Positions 1-9,083 are shown, numbered from the stretch's first letter. The stretch: 64,000 bases of DNA from Paenibacillus sp. 453mf (GCF_900116105.1 NZ_FPAC01000001.1:734862-798861), one strand, 5' to 3'. Notes: generated by a model not told the origin, from the letters alone. Numbers and translations are program-made.

Positions 1-821
1 GAGATGCACTCACAAATGAGATGCTGGATGCGGCAGTCATCGTATCTCCCCATCGGATGCATTATGAACAAGGAATGGAATGCCTTGCAGCAGGATTACA
101 TGTACTGATGGAAAAGCCTTTTGTAGATGGCGCACAGAATGCAGAAGCGATTATTTCCCGGGCGGCAGCCAGTGGCAGGCATCTTGCGGTTGCTTATCAG
201 CGTCATTTATTAGGTCCGTATATGTATATGAAGCAATCCGTTTCGGACGGAAAATTGGGTCGTATTCAATTTGTGAGTGCATATCAGGCCCAGAGCTGGC
301 TGGTAGATCAGAGAGGAACCTGGAGACAGAGCCTTGCTTTATCCTGTGGTGGACAGCTGAATGACTCCGGCAGTCACTTGCTTGATGCTGTATTGTGGAT
401 TACCGGATTATTGCCTCAGCAGGTCTCTGCGGTTATCGACACAAGGCAAACCGAAGTCGACATTGATTCAGCAGTCACGATTCAGTTTGAAGGAGGAGCC
501 ATTGGTTCGTTTCATGTTGTAGGAAGTGCAAGCATTAAGTGGCAGGAGGACTTGTCTATACATGGAGATCAAGGTACATTGCTCTTTCGGAACGGCAGGC
601 TGTATGAGGCCTTAGAAGGCGAACCGGAAGTTCGAGAGGTGCCTCCAGAACGATGGCCAGAGTCCAGTAATCCGAATCATGATTTTGTTGAACTACTGCT
701 TGGAAGAAGAGAGAATGCTTCTGCACCCGCTGAGAGTGGTCTTTACATTGCAAAGGTAACGGAGGCTGCCATGATCAGCAGCGCAGGGAAAGGAATTCTG
801 ACACCTATATCCATCGAATAA
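1..821 (+). CDS. Gfo/Idh/MocA-family oxidoreductase, C-terminal part (cut by window start)
   Basis: The reading frame is open to the first base of the window, so the gene begins upstream. What remains starts inside the N-terminal Rossmann domain: the end of a nucleotide-binding strand (VIVSPH), then the family hallmark EKPF, whose Lys contacts NAD(P) and substrate. The rest (about 230 residues) is the alpha/beta substrate domain with a GGQLNDSGSHLLD segment typical of these sugar or inositol dehydrogenases. The GxGxxG loop lies outside the window. The substrate cannot be told from sequence. It is followed by a strong terminator, so it is the last gene of its unit. Family call is firm, substrate unknown. 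Confidence 0.85.
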   Translation, partial: DALTNEMLDAAVIVSPHRMHYEQGMECLAAGLHVLMEKPFVDGAQNAEAIISRAAASGRHLAVAYQRHLLGPYMYMKQSVSDGKLGRIQFVSAYQAQSWLVDQRGTWRQSLALSCGGQLNDSGSHLLDAVLWITGLLPQQVSAVIDTRQTEVDIDSAVTIQFEGGAIGSFHVVGSASIKWQEDLSIHGDQGTLLFRNGRLYEALEGEPEVREVPPERWPESSNPNHDFVELLLGRRENASAPAESGLYIAKVTEAAMISSAGKGILTPISIE

Positions 822-837
822 ACGCACCTTAATAAAA

Positions 838-888
838 AAACAAGTAATCAGAGACATTATTACGTGGTCTGGTTGCTTGTTTTTTTTT
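838..888 (+). terminator. Rho-independent terminator after the oxidoreductase
   Basis: An imperfect stem (AAACAAGTAATCAGAGAC pairing with GTCTGGTTGCTTGTTT, with G-U pairs) is followed by nine T residues. It sits between the dehydrogenase stop and polA. Confidence 0.8.
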
Positions 889-947
889 GGAACAGAAGTT
901 CCCTTGTGTTATCATATAAACAGCAAAAACACAGTGTGAGGTGTCTA

Positions 948-3608
948 ATGGAAAAGTTTATTTTAATAGATGGAAACAGCATTATTTATCGGGCGTTTTT
1001 TGCAATGCCGCCGCTGACGAATTCAAGCGGACTACATACGAATGCGGTATATGGTTTTACGACGATGCTGCTAAGACTGCTTGAGGAGCATAAGCCGACA
1101 CATATGATGGTTGCTTTTGATGCAGGCAAGGTCACGTTCCGTCATGAAGGGTATGAGGAGTATAAGGGCGGTCGTCAAAAGACCCCTCCAGAGCTGTCCG
1201 AACAATTCCCTGTGCTCAAGGACTTACTGAAGGCTTTCGGTATCGCTCAGTTTGAACTGGAAGGATACGAGGCAGATGATATTATCGGTACGCTGACCAA
1301 GCGGGCGGATGAGGCAGGACGAGAAGTGCTGGTCGTTACCGGAGACAAGGATATGCTGCAGCTTGCTTCAGAGCATGTCAATATTGCACTTACTCGAAAA
1401 GGCGTTTCGGAGATCGAAGCCTATGGTCCCAAAGAAATTGAAGAGAAATATGGACTTACTCCATTGCAAATTATTGATCTAAAAGGTCTAATGGGCGATG
1501 CATCAGATAATATACCGGGGATTCCTGGCGTAGGAGAGAAGACTGCGCTTAAGCTCCTGCACCAATTCGGGTCGGTTGAAGCTGTTCTTGAGCATACGAG
1601 TGAGCTGAAAGGGAAAATGAAGGAGAAGATCGAAACCCACGCGGACGATGCTCGTCTCAGCAAGAAGCTAGCTACGATTTATCGCGAAGTTCCATTGGAT
1701 CAATCATGGGATGACATGGCATTCGGTGGACTAAAAGAAGAATCAGCAGCCCCAGCTCTGGGTAAGCTTGAATTCAAATCACTTCTGGAGCGTTTATCCT
1801 TTACTGCAAAGCGGGTGGATGAGGATTCAGAAGCCTCACAGGAGGCTGTTCCGCTAGATATTGTAATTGTTAATGAAGATAATGCCCTTGAGCTCGCTTC
1901 GGTGCTTACAGAAGTGAAGGTTGTACATGTAGAAGCACATGGCGACAATCCCCATCACGCAGAAATTACAGGCATCGTGATCTTCGCACAGGAGCGTTAT
2001 TACTTCCTGTCTCCAGAAATACTGAAATCAGATGCTTGTGTCAAAATAAGAGAATGGTTTGCGGATACCCATCAGCCGAAGCATGGCTATGATCTGCACC
2101 GGGTTGATCTGGCCCTTCATGCGATTGGCATCGAATTTGCGGGTGCTGCCTTTGATGCTCATTTGGCAGGATATCTGCTTGATCCCACGGACAGCGATCA
2201 GACCCTGGCAGGGCTTGCTGCCAAATATGCAATGCCGCGGCTTGCTTCAGATGATGAAGTGCTGGGCAAGGGAGCGAAGTATAAGGTTCCTGAGACCGAG
2301 GTCCTGGCCGATCACTTGTCCCGCAAGACGGCCTCACTGCTAGCGATCATCCCGCTTCAACAGAAGGATCTGGAGGAGACAGGGATGCATGAGCTGTTCT
2401 ACGATTTGGAAATGCCGCTATCCAGAATACTGGCTGATATGGAGAAGCAGGGTATCAAGGCGAACATCAACGATCTGAAGGAGCTTGGCGCAGAGTTCGA
2501 GAAGACGATCCGCGGCTTGGTGGAGAAGATCTATGAAATCGCAGGTACGGAATTTAATCTGAATTCTCCGAAGCAACTGGGTGAGATTTTATTTGATAAG
2601 CTTGGACTGCCTGTAATCAAGAAGACAAAGACAGGTTACTCGACAGGTGCAGACGTGCTGGAGAAGCTGGCTCCATATCACGATATTGTGCAGTATATAT
2701 TGGAATACCGCACCATTGCCAAATTGCAGTCGACATATATAGAGGGACTCTTGAAAGAAATTTCTCCAGAGACCAGCAAAGTGCATACCTATTATCGTCA
2801 GACGATCGCGGCTACAGGAAGACTGAGCAGTCAGTACCCGAATCTGCAGAACATTCCGATTCGTCTTGAAGAGGGACGGAAGATACGTAAAGTATTTGCA
2901 CCTTCGGAGGAGAACTGGTACATTCTGGCTGCCGATTACTCTCAGATTGAACTGCGGGTTCTGGCTCATATTTCAGACGATGAACGTCTGAAGGAAGCTT
3001 TTGTACATGACATGGATATTCATACGAAAACGGCCATGGATGTGTTCGGAGTGGACAAGGATGCCGTAGACAGCAATATGAGACGTTCTGCCAAAGCCGT
3101 CAATTTCGGTATTGTGTACGGAATCAGTGATTATGGCTTGTCGCAAAATTTAAATATTACACGCAAAGAAGCGGCTCAGTTTATCGAACAATATTTTGCA
3201 GTATTCCAGGGTGTACGTAAGTTCATGGATGATATTGTGAAAGAAGCCAGAAAAGATGGTTATGTAACGACTCTGATGGGTCGACGCCGATATCTGCCTG
3301 AGATTAATGCAAGCAACTTTAACCTGCGCTCCTTTGCAGAACGGACTGCAATGAATACACCAATTCAGGGTACAGCTGCAGACATCATCAAGCTTGCCAT
3401 GGTTCAGATGGATGCTGCTCTTGCTAAGCTTGGACTGAAGAGCCGGATGCTGCTTCAGGTGCATGACGAACTTGTATTTGAAGTCCCTGAAGATGAATTA
3501 GAAGTGATGAAGAAGCTCGTTCCAGAAGTGATGGAGCAGGCGCTCGAGCTGTCTGTTCCGCTCAAGGCGGAGGTCAGTTACGGAAGAAACTGGTACGAAG
3601 CGAAGTAA
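948..3608 (+). CDS. polA: DNA polymerase I
   Basis: A protein of 886 residues. It fills Okazaki gaps, removes RNA primers and acts in repair. The N-terminal 5'-3' exonuclease (about residues 1-290) shows GYEADDIIGTL, VVTGDKDMLQL and the helix-hairpin-helix DNIPGIPGVGEKTA. The central 3'-5' exonuclease-like domain lacks the D-x-E metal pair (it reads VVHVEAHGD), so proofreading is probably absent, as in Bacillus stearothermophilus Pol I. The C-terminal polymerase domain has motif A (AADYSQIELRVLAH), motif B (RRSAKAVNFGIVYG) and motif C (LQVHDELVFEVP). The ATG at 948, preceded by GTGAGGTG, fits the family start MEKFILIDGNS; an upstream GTG-like extension does not. mutM follows 63 bases later. 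Confidence 0.97.
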   Translation: MEKFILIDGNSIIYRAFFAMPPLTNSSGLHTNAVYGFTTMLLRLLEEHKPTHMMVAFDAGKVTFRHEGYEEYKGGRQKTPPELSEQFPVLKDLLKAFGIAQFELEGYEADDIIGTLTKRADEAGREVLVVTGDKDMLQLASEHVNIALTRKGVSEIEAYGPKEIEEKYGLTPLQIIDLKGLMGDASDNIPGIPGVGEKTALKLLHQFGSVEAVLEHTSELKGKMKEKIETHADDARLSKKLATIYREVPLDQSWDDMAFGGLKEESAAPALGKLEFKSLLERLSFTAKRVDEDSEASQEAVPLDIVIVNEDNALELASVLTEVKVVHVEAHGDNPHHAEITGIVIFAQERYYFLSPEILKSDACVKIREWFADTHQPKHGYDLHRVDLALHAIGIEFAGAAFDAHLAGYLLDPTDSDQTLAGLAAKYAMPRLASDDEVLGKGAKYKVPETEVLADHLSRKTASLLAIIPLQQKDLEETGMHELFYDLEMPLSRILADMEKQGIKANINDLKELGAEFEKTIRGLVEKIYEIAGTEFNLNSPKQLGEILFDKLGLPVIKKTKTGYSTGADVLEKLAPYHDIVQYILEYRTIAKLQSTYIEGLLKEISPETSKVHTYYRQTIAATGRLSSQYPNLQNIPIRLEEGRKIRKVFAPSEENWYILAADYSQIELRVLAHISDDERLKEAFVHDMDIHTKTAMDVFGVDKDAVDSNMRRSAKAVNFGIVYGISDYGLSQNLNITRKEAAQFIEQYFAVFQGVRKFMDDIVKEARKDGYVTTLMGRRRYLPEINASNFNLRSFAERTAMNTPIQGTAADIIKLAMVQMDAALAKLGLKSRMLLQVHDELVFEVPEDELEVMKKLVPEVMEQALELSVPLKAEVSYGRNWYEAK

Positions 3609-3671
3609 TCTAATTTTAGGTTACAAGTCAGCACAAACTTCCGGTATAATGGTACGTGAGGTGAAGACATC

Positions 3672-4502
3672 ATGCCGGAACTTCCGGAAGTAGAAACTGT
3701 CAGAAGAACGTTAAATACACTCATTGTCGGAAAGTATATAGATCGCGTTACCGTACATCTGCCGCGAATTATTCAGCGGCCGGATGACATTGAAGCTTTT
3801 GCAATGGAGCTTGCTGGCCACACCATTCAAGGTGTTGAGCGAAGAGGGAAATTTTTGCGTATCATGCTTGATGGACTAGTTCTTGTCTCTCACTTGCGAA
3901 TGGAGGGCCGTTATGGGATGTATCAGGAGGAGGCTCCGCTTGAGAAGCATACCCATGTTGTGTTCCACTTCTCGGATGGGACTGAGCTGCGTTACAAGGA
4001 TGTACGACAATTTGGTACCATGCATCTGTTCAAGATCGGTGAAGATCTGGCGAATAAACCACTTATGAAGCTTGGACTTGAGCCGCTTGATGAGGCCTTC
4101 ACGCTTGAATCCTTCATCAAGGTGATCGGAGCAAGAACAACGAAGATCAAGATAGCTTTACTTAACCAAGAATATGTGGTGGGGATTGGCAACATCTATG
4201 TAGATGAGGCATTGTTCAGGGCAGGAATACATCCTGAGCAGCCGGCCAATACGATTAGTGATGAGAAGCTTGCTCTACTGCATCAGTCCATTATTGATAC
4301 CCTTCTTGAAGCTGTACAAGCCGGCGGCTCATCCATCAAGTCTTATGTGAACGGACAGGGTGAGATGGGAATGTTCCAGCATCAGCTCAAGATATATGGA
4401 AGAAAAGACGAGCCTTGTACGGAGTGTGGTACGATGATTGTCAAGAGTGTCGTCGGAGGACGAGGTACGCATACTTGTCCTAAGTGTCAGGTTCTTGTTT
4501 AG
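3672..4502 (+). CDS. mutM: Formamidopyrimidine-DNA glycosylase (Fpg/MutM)
   Basis: 276 residues, the full family length. It removes 8-oxoguanine and ring-opened purines and cleaves the abasic site by beta/delta elimination. The N-terminus is MPELPEVETVRRTL, where Pro2 is the Schiff-base nucleophile and Glu3 is catalytic. The helix-two-turn-helix region (NQEYVVGIGNIYVDE) is intact. The C-terminal zinc finger has two CxxC pairs (PCTECG and CPKC). GAGGTGAAGACATC precedes the ATG. It lies just after polA, as in many Bacillales, consistent with a shared repair operon. Confidence 0.97.
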   Translation: MPELPEVETVRRTLNTLIVGKYIDRVTVHLPRIIQRPDDIEAFAMELAGHTIQGVERRGKFLRIMLDGLVLVSHLRMEGRYGMYQEEAPLEKHTHVVFHFSDGTELRYKDVRQFGTMHLFKIGEDLANKPLMKLGLEPLDEAFTLESFIKVIGARTTKIKIALLNQEYVVGIGNIYVDEALFRAGIHPEQPANTISDEKLALLHQSIIDTLLEAVQAGGSSIKSYVNGQGEMGMFQHQLKIYGRKDEPCTECGTMIVKSVVGGRGTHTCPKCQVLV

Positions 4503-4651
4503 CATGTCATAGAGAGCAAAATGCATTAATAGGCACCCTTTAGACCAGGTTCCCATATACTGCTAGGGCAACGCAGTTTTAAGGCAAACATTCGCTACCT
4601 TTAGATATACAAAAGGGTAGTGTAACTTGAGCCGGACGGGAGGAATGGAGG

Positions 4652-5359
4652 GTGCCTCATTTATTAACACTGCTAATGCTCGCTTTTGCATTAAGCCTTG
4701 ATGGATTTGGTATAGGTGTTACATATGGTCTTCGAAAAATGAAAATACCTTGGCTGTCCATCGTCATCATATCGGTATGCTCAGGTCTAGTTATTGGAAT
4801 GTCCATGCAGCTTGGCGTGCTGCTGTCTCATTTAGTTTCAGCTAATGTTGCCTCTTATGTAGGAGCCATTATTCTTATTTGTATGGGCGCGTGGTCGCTT
4901 ATTCAATCGCTCAGGGCTTCAGAGCAACCGGTGCAGGAGGAGGCCTTAATAGGCGGACCTTTATCTGAGCAGCAAGAATGGGATGAAGACGAGCAGCATA
5001 TAATGAAGGAATCGAAGAAGACGGTGTTCTTTTTGGAAATCCAGAAGTGGGGCATTGTCATTCAAATATTAAAAAAACCTTCGGCTGCAGATATGGATGA
5101 CTCTGGCAGTATTTCGGGATATGAAGCGATGTGGCTAGGTATTGCTTTGTCACTTGATGCATTTGGAGCAGGACTTGGAGCAGCATTGCTTGGACTGCCT
5201 CCACTGTTAACATCTGTGATGATTGCACTTTTCAGCGGTACATTTCTTGTGTTAGGGTTAAGAGTAGGATTTCGGTTTGCAAGTGCAGGCTGGATTCGGT
5301 CTTTCACTGCTCTCCCGGCTGTGATGTTAATTATTATGGGTCTATTGAAGTTGATTTGA
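4652..5359 (+). CDS. ytaF: Sporulation membrane protein YtaF (MntP-like fold)
   Basis: 235 residues with about six hydrophobic segments arranged as two homologous halves (ALSLDGFGIGV near the start and ALSLDAFGAGLGAA in the second half), separated by a charged loop of roughly residues 90-150. This duplicated LSLDxFGxG pattern is that of the YtaF/MntP manganese-exporter superfamily. In Bacillus YtaF is a sporulation membrane protein of unclear biochemical role. The GTG start at 4652 is chosen because GACGGGAGG lies 8 bases upstream. It sits between mutM and coaE, the usual order in Bacillaceae and Paenibacillaceae. Confidence 0.88.
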   Translation: MPHLLTLLMLAFALSLDGFGIGVTYGLRKMKIPWLSIVIISVCSGLVIGMSMQLGVLLSHLVSANVASYVGAIILICMGAWSLIQSLRASEQPVQEEALIGGPLSEQQEWDEDEQHIMKESKKTVFFLEIQKWGIVIQILKKPSAADMDDSGSISGYEAMWLGIALSLDAFGAGLGAALLGLPPLLTSVMIALFSGTFLVLGLRVGFRFASAGWIRSFTALPAVMLIIMGLLKLI

Positions 5360-5368
5360 GGTGAACAC

Positions 5369-5965
5369 ATGAATATAGGACTTACAGGCGGGATTGCTAC
5401 GGGGAAGAGCAGTGTTTCCAGGTATCTTGTGAGCCTCGGAGCCATTCTTATTGATGCCGATCAAATTGCTCGGGAAGTGATGCTTCCCGGGCACCCCGTG
5501 CTCGCTGCTGTTATTGAAAGATTTGGACAAGCTGTTCTGAATGAGGATGGAACGCTGCATCGAAAGAAACTAGGAGAGATCGTATTTGGAAACTCTGCTG
5601 AATTAAAGGCACTAAATGACATCACTCATCCTGCCATTCGTCAAGAGATGCGGGAACGTATGCGAATGTTTGAGCAGGAACAGCCTGATAAGCTGGTTGT
5701 ATCCGATATTCCATTACTCTACGAATCTGGGCTGTCAGAGCAGTTTGAGCAGGTGATGGTGGTCTATGTGCCAGCCGAAGTTCAGCTGAAGCGACTGATG
5801 GAAAGGGATGGAATCAGCAAAGAGGATGCTCTTAGCCGATTGAATGCACAAATGGATATCGAGGAGAAGAAGCGAAGAGCGGATATTGTTATCGACAACA
5901 GCGGAAGCATGGAAGAAACGAAGGCGCAAATATTAAAGTTTTGGCATGACAAAGGCTTATCATGA
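5369..5965 (+). CDS. coaE: Dephospho-CoA kinase
   Basis: 198 residues, normal length. It phosphorylates the 3'-hydroxyl of the dephospho-CoA ribose, the last step of coenzyme A synthesis. The P-loop GGIATGKS is at residues 7-14. DADQIAREVM carries the acidic residue that binds CoA, and the LID region LMERDGISKEDALSRL is present. Gene order is mutM-ytaF-coaE. It ends in ATGA overlap with the downstream transglycosylase, which indicates translational coupling. Confidence 0.96.
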   Translation: MNIGLTGGIATGKSSVSRYLVSLGAILIDADQIAREVMLPGHPVLAAVIERFGQAVLNEDGTLHRKKLGEIVFGNSAELKALNDITHPAIRQEMRERMRMFEQEQPDKLVVSDIPLLYESGLSEQFEQVMVVYVPAEVQLKRLMERDGISKEDALSRLNAQMDIEEKKRRADIVIDNSGSMEETKAQILKFWHDKGLS

Positions 5966-6525
5966 AGTTATTACGTAAAAAAAGAAGTCTGCTTGTCCTA
6001 TTTATTGCCTTTGTACTCTTGTTATTTTTAAATACAAACTGGATGTCATGGTTTTATCCTATCCATTATAAAGAACAAATTCGCACCCATTCCGAGAATT
6101 ACGAGGTGGATCCTTTTTTGGTCGCCTCCATTATTCGAGTAGAGTCCAATTACAAGCTGAGCAGGGAGTCTAAGAAAGGCGCGATCGGATTAATGCAGCT
6201 CATGCCCGATACAGCCAATTGGATCCTTGAAACAGCAAAACTAGACAATGTCACACTCGAAGAGCTGAAGCATGAGCCGGACGCCAACATTCAGATGGGA
6301 ACCTGGTATCTAGACTATCTGTCAGATCATTTTGAAGGCAATCCCATAGCAGCTATTGCAGCCTATAATGCAGGACAAGGGAATGTAGGGAGCTGGATCA
6401 AGGAAGGTAAATGGGACGGTCATCTGGATACCATTGGGGAAATTCCCATCGGTGAGACGAGACATTATGTCCAGCGCGTCATTTACTATTATAATCAGTA
6501 TAAGGACATTTATAAGGAATTTTAA
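5962..6525 (+). CDS. Membrane-anchored lytic transglycosylase (SLT domain)
   Basis: 187 residues. One N-terminal membrane segment (about residues 9-27) anchors an extracellular SLT domain that cleaves peptidoglycan to 1,6-anhydromuropeptides. The catalytic Glu is in IIRVESNYK; the motifs GAIGLMQLMP, NIQMGTWYL and AAYNAGQGNV follow in family order. The start overlaps the coaE stop (ATGA). Genes of this type next to coaE are common in Paenibacillus and Bacillus (YtcJ/SltA-like neighbours), but the precise role, whether growth or spore cortex, is not shown by sequence. Confidence 0.92.
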   Translation: MKLLRKKRSLLVLFIAFVLLLFLNTNWMSWFYPIHYKEQIRTHSENYEVDPFLVASIIRVESNYKLSRESKKGAIGLMQLMPDTANWILETAKLDNVTLEELKHEPDANIQMGTWYLDYLSDHFEGNPIAAIAAYNAGQGNVGSWIKEGKWDGHLDTIGEIPIGETRHYVQRVIYYYNQYKDIYKEF

Positions 6526-6543
6526 TTATAGCGTGAATAATAA

Positions 6544-6592
6544 AAGAAGCACTGGACAGGCTTAACAGGTCAAGCCATGCCCAATACTTCTT
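6544..6592. terminator. Bidirectional hairpin terminator between convergent genes
   Basis: The arms AAGAAGCACTGGACAGGCTT and AAGCCATGCCCAATACTTCTT pair over about 18 positions and are flanked by A- and T-rich sequence on both sides. It separates the forward transglycosylase from the reverse SASP gene. Confidence 0.7.
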
Positions 6593-6603
6593 ATGAAATC
6601 TTA

Positions 6604-6828
6604 TTATTGAAATTGTCCAGCTAGTTGTTGTTCAGCGATTGTTACAAGACGTTTAGTGATGTAACCACCGATCGAACCGTTCTCATAAGATGTCATGTTA
6701 CCTTGGTAACCATCTTGTGGAATACTGATTCCAAGCTCTTGAGCAACCTCATATTTCATTTGTTCGAGAGCGCCATGTGCTTTAGCGACTACCAATTGGT
6801 TGGAGTTACCGCTGCTACCTTGTGCCAT
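6604..6828 (-). CDS. Alpha/beta-type small acid-soluble spore protein
   Basis: 74 residues. These proteins saturate spore DNA, protect it from UV and heat damage, and are degraded by the GPR protease at germination. The family signatures are present: KYEVAQELGI around the GPR cleavage region, GYQGNMTSYENGSIGGYITKRLV and a C-terminal AEQQL. The ATG at 6828 is preceded by AAGGAGGTGAAAGCA on the reverse strand; a longer frame upstream is not credible. A forespore-type promoter lies about 30-60 bases upstream. This gene is direct evidence that the organism forms endospores. Confidence 0.95.
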   Translation of the reverse strand: MAQGSSGNSNQLVVAKAHGALEQMKYEVAQELGISIPQDGYQGNMTSYENGSIGGYITKRLVTIAEQQLAGQFQ

Positions 6829-6858
6829 TGCTTTCACCTCCTTGCAGGTTGGTAAAAG

Positions 6859-6888
6859 TATTATGTCTCGCATCTCGATTTTTCATGA
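6859..6888 (-). promoter_or_regulatory. Possible SigG (forespore) promoter of the SASP gene
   Basis: Read on the reverse strand, a CATAATA -10 element (6859-6865) matches the SigG/SigF consensus CATWMTA. A TCATGA -35-like box lies about 17 bases upstream. SASP genes are classic SigG targets, which supports the reading. Confidence 0.5.
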
Positions 6889-6943
6889 CTTTTTTATTTA
6901 AAAAGTGATTGGTAACTATATGCAATTAAGGAGGTGAGTGAGC

Positions 6944-7411
6944 TTGAAGTGTCCGTACTGTACTTATAGCGGTACCAAAGTGCTTGATTCTCGCCCAGCC
7001 AATGAAAACAAATCCATACGCCGCCGCAGAGAATGTGAAAAGTGTAATCGAAGGTTTACTACCTTTGAAACGATAGAAGAGACGCCTCTGATTGTAATCA
7101 AGAAGGATGGAAGCAGAGAGGAATTCAGCAGAGAGAAATTGCTGCGAGGACTGATTCGTGCCTGTGAGAAGAGGCCTGTATCCGTGGAGCAGCTCGATTC
7201 CATTGTGTCAGAAGTAGAGAAATCTCTGCGTAATACGGCGATTGCCGAGGTTGAGAGTCGGGAGATTGGAGAGCTCGTCATGGAGCAGCTATACCCTGTG
7301 GATGAGGTCGCCTATGTTCGTTTTGCTTCGGTCTACAGACAATTCAAAGACATCAACATGTTTATGAAGGAATTGAAGACGCTGTTGTCTAAAGGTGTAG
7401 ATGAAGACTAG
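6944..7411 (+). CDS. nrdR: Transcriptional repressor NrdR
   Basis: 155 residues. It is a zinc-ribbon plus ATP-cone repressor of ribonucleotide reductase genes that senses ATP/dATP. The N-terminal zinc ribbon has CPYC and CEKC pairs around [16 protein letters not shown]. The ATP-cone follows ([20 protein letters not shown], then [15 protein letters not shown]). A GTG at 6938 is too close to the ribosome site AAGGAGG (6928-6934); the TTG at 6944 is 9 bases away and gives the usual MKCPYC start, so it is preferred. Confidence 0.95.
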   Translation: MKCPYCTYSGTKVLDSRPANENKSIRRRRECEKCNRRFTTFETIEETPLIVIKKDGSREEFSREKLLRGLIRACEKRPVSVEQLDSIVSEVEKSLRNTAIAEVESREIGELVMEQLYPVDEVAYVRFASVYRQFKDINMFMKELKTLLSKGVDED

Positions 7412-7474
7412 ATCTTAAAGCTTTGGTTGGTCAGGTATAAATTCAAGCAACTAAAATGAAAGCAACTAAAATGA

Positions 7475-7518
7475 AAGCCTTCAGGCTCATTACTTTGAGC
7501 TCCGAAGGCTTCTATTTT
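7475..7518 (+). terminator. Rho-independent terminator after nrdR
   Basis: AAGCCTTCAGGCTCA pairs with TGAGCTCCGAAGGCTT and is followed by TCTATTTT. Immediately upstream (7448-7477) a 15-base unit, CAACTAAAATGAAAG, occurs twice in tandem. Confidence 0.7.
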
Positions 7519-7564
7519 AAAGTGATTGATGTAAGTCTAATACAATGCATTTTCAAATTACTTT

Positions 7565-8289
7565 TTAGTCATTGTTACGTTGTCCATTTCCGATGATTTG
7601 ACGGGAGTAGCCTTCTTTTTTCAACTGGCCTGAATAGCTTTGAACTCCTTGCATACTATGAGGACCCTGTATCATATTTCCTTGATATCCCTGCGGTGCC
7701 ATCATGGGATTGTTGTAGGATGTTCCCTGAACTCCGGTTTGCGGCTGATGGTATTTGTTACAGTCTGCAGGAGGGCCAATGACCGTCGTATCTTTGATTG
7801 GAGCAAGCGTTTCTTTCAACATGGCTTCATCCAGACAATAAGTATGGGCGATGGTATTCGTTGGTGCCAGGCGCAGGAAATCAGATATTCCGATAAATTC
7901 AGGCTGCCGGGCATCAAAGATGGCGATGATCTTTGTATTGTCCTTATTCGCAACCTCCCAATGAATCCACCCTTGGGGAACAAGTACGGATTGACCAGGA
8001 CCTGCAGTAAAGTTAAGTACCTCTTTGGTAAAAGGATTAATAAAGGATACCACCGCTTCCCCAGTCACAACATAGACAAGCTCGGATGCATTTTGATGCA
8101 CATGGGGTTCCACTACATTACCTCTTGTTAAATTGATATCTAGAAGAGAGGCTTCTCGATTGTATTCATCTGTTGTCTGCCAAGAACGTTGATATAGTTA
8201 CCACTGTCTTTGGTAAAGAACCGATTCTTATTTACATCATCAAAAAACTGCACATTTGGTGAAGTGTAGTCCATATAAGTCACTACCAT
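7565..8289 (-). pseudogene. Cupin-domain protein with a single frameshift
   Basis: The gene starts at ATG 8289 (reverse strand, preceded by AGAGGAGTG) with MVVTYMDYTSPNVQFF. It runs in one frame to about 8160 and continues in another frame as EASLLDINLTRGNVVEPHVH, the cupin metal-binding box (H-x-H with E further on), to 7565. Restoring one base in GATTGTATTC (so that ATC GGA GAA GCC is read) would rejoin the frames and give a protein of about 240 residues. The C-terminal 50 residues are rich in Q, G, N and M and of low complexity. Without the first frame the product would lack its N-terminal strand pair. It is either a real 1-base deletion or a sequencing error. Function unknown; possibly a spore-associated or oxalate-decarboxylase-like cupin. 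Confidence 0.75.
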
Positions 8290-8397
8290 TGTTGTCACTC
8301 CTCTGCTTCGGTTTCTGTTTTACTGGTAAATGTATTCAATTGGGCGTAGGATGGTGCCTAGAGATTCAACACTTATGACAAGGGGAGGAAATTAGTA

Positions 8398-8823
8398 ATG
8401 AAACCGTATATAACCGTCCTTACACTCGGGGTAAATGATCTGGAGAGATCGCTTGAATTCTATAGAGATGGACTGGGATTTCCTACTGAGGGAATTATCG
8501 GTAAGGAATTTGAGCATGGAGCGGTTGCTTTTTTTGAATTGCAGGCTGGTGTAAAGCTCGCGATTTGGGATCGAAGAGACCTTGCCTATGAAGCTAAAGT
8601 ACCGCTGACTTCTCCGAGCTCAGCTGAAATGACGATTGGACATAATGTGGGCAGCAAGGAAGAGGTGGATTCCGTGATGGAGCAGGCACGTAAAGCCGGG
8701 GCCGCGATCTGTGATCCTGCACATGAAACGTTCTGGGGAGGATATTCCGGGCACTTTATGGATCCCGACGGACATTTGTGGGAAGTGGTGTGGAACCCTG
8801 TTTGGGATATAAGTGAGGAATGA
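8398..8823 (+). CDS. VOC (glyoxalase/bleomycin-resistance fold) family protein
   Basis: 141 residues and the expected paired beta-alpha-beta-beta-beta modules: ITVLTLGVNDLERSLEFYRD in the first and GYSGHFMDPDGHLWEVVWNP in the second. The terminal Glu of the DPDGHLWEV motif is a metal ligand in many members. The substrate cannot be assigned; similar proteins are often annotated as glyoxalase-like or ring-cleavage superfamily. The ribosome site is AGGGGAGGAAATTAGTA. It stands alone between the cupin gene and tRNA-Ala. Confidence 0.88.
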   Translation: MKPYITVLTLGVNDLERSLEFYRDGLGFPTEGIIGKEFEHGAVAFFELQAGVKLAIWDRRDLAYEAKVPLTSPSSAEMTIGHNVGSKEEVDSVMEQARKAGAAICDPAHETFWGGYSGHFMDPDGHLWEVVWNPVWDISEE

Positions 8824-8992
8824 CAATGATGAAAAAATGCAAATGGGCCAAGGTATTCAATATAAGTGTAATTAATTAGCTTAAAATAGCAGGGTGACAT
8901 ATTGCCTAATTATACCGAGTTATGTTACACTAATTTTTGCGTACAAGACGAATGATTTTAAAGTGAGTCTTGTAATTATAACTTGATATGAT

Positions 8993-9068
8993 GGGGCCTT
9001 AGCTCAGCTGGGAGAGCGCATCGCTGGCAGCGATGAGGTCAGGGGTTCGATCCCCCTAGGCTCCACCA
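8993..9068 (+). tRNA. tRNA-Ala (anticodon GGC)
   Basis: A complete cloverleaf: acceptor GGGGCCT pairs with AGGCTCC, the D arm is GCTC..GAGC, and the anticodon arm CATCG-CTGGCAG-CGATG gives anticodon GGC. The T arm is AGGGG-TTCGATC-CCCCT and CCA is encoded. Its 3' end is the attachment site of the genomic island that follows. Confidence 0.97.
9042..9065 (+). repeat. Attachment site, tRNA-Ala side (attL-like)
   Basis: The 24-base core begins GGGGTTCGATCCCCC and ends at the tRNA discriminator base; the same 24 bases recur at 23141-23164. It covers the T arm and the 3' acceptor strand, so integration restores a functional tRNA. Confidence 0.9.
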
Positions 9069-9083
9069 TAAAAAAACCTTGCA

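Noticed and set aside
4503..4651. Possible manganese (yybP-ykoY) riboswitch before ytaF
   Set aside because: The MntP-like downstream gene suggested it, but the conserved yybP-ykoY loops are not present in the 150-base leader.
7446..7478. Short tandem repeat as a CRISPR start
   Set aside because: Only two 15-base units with no spacers; probably a local duplication beside the nrdR terminator.
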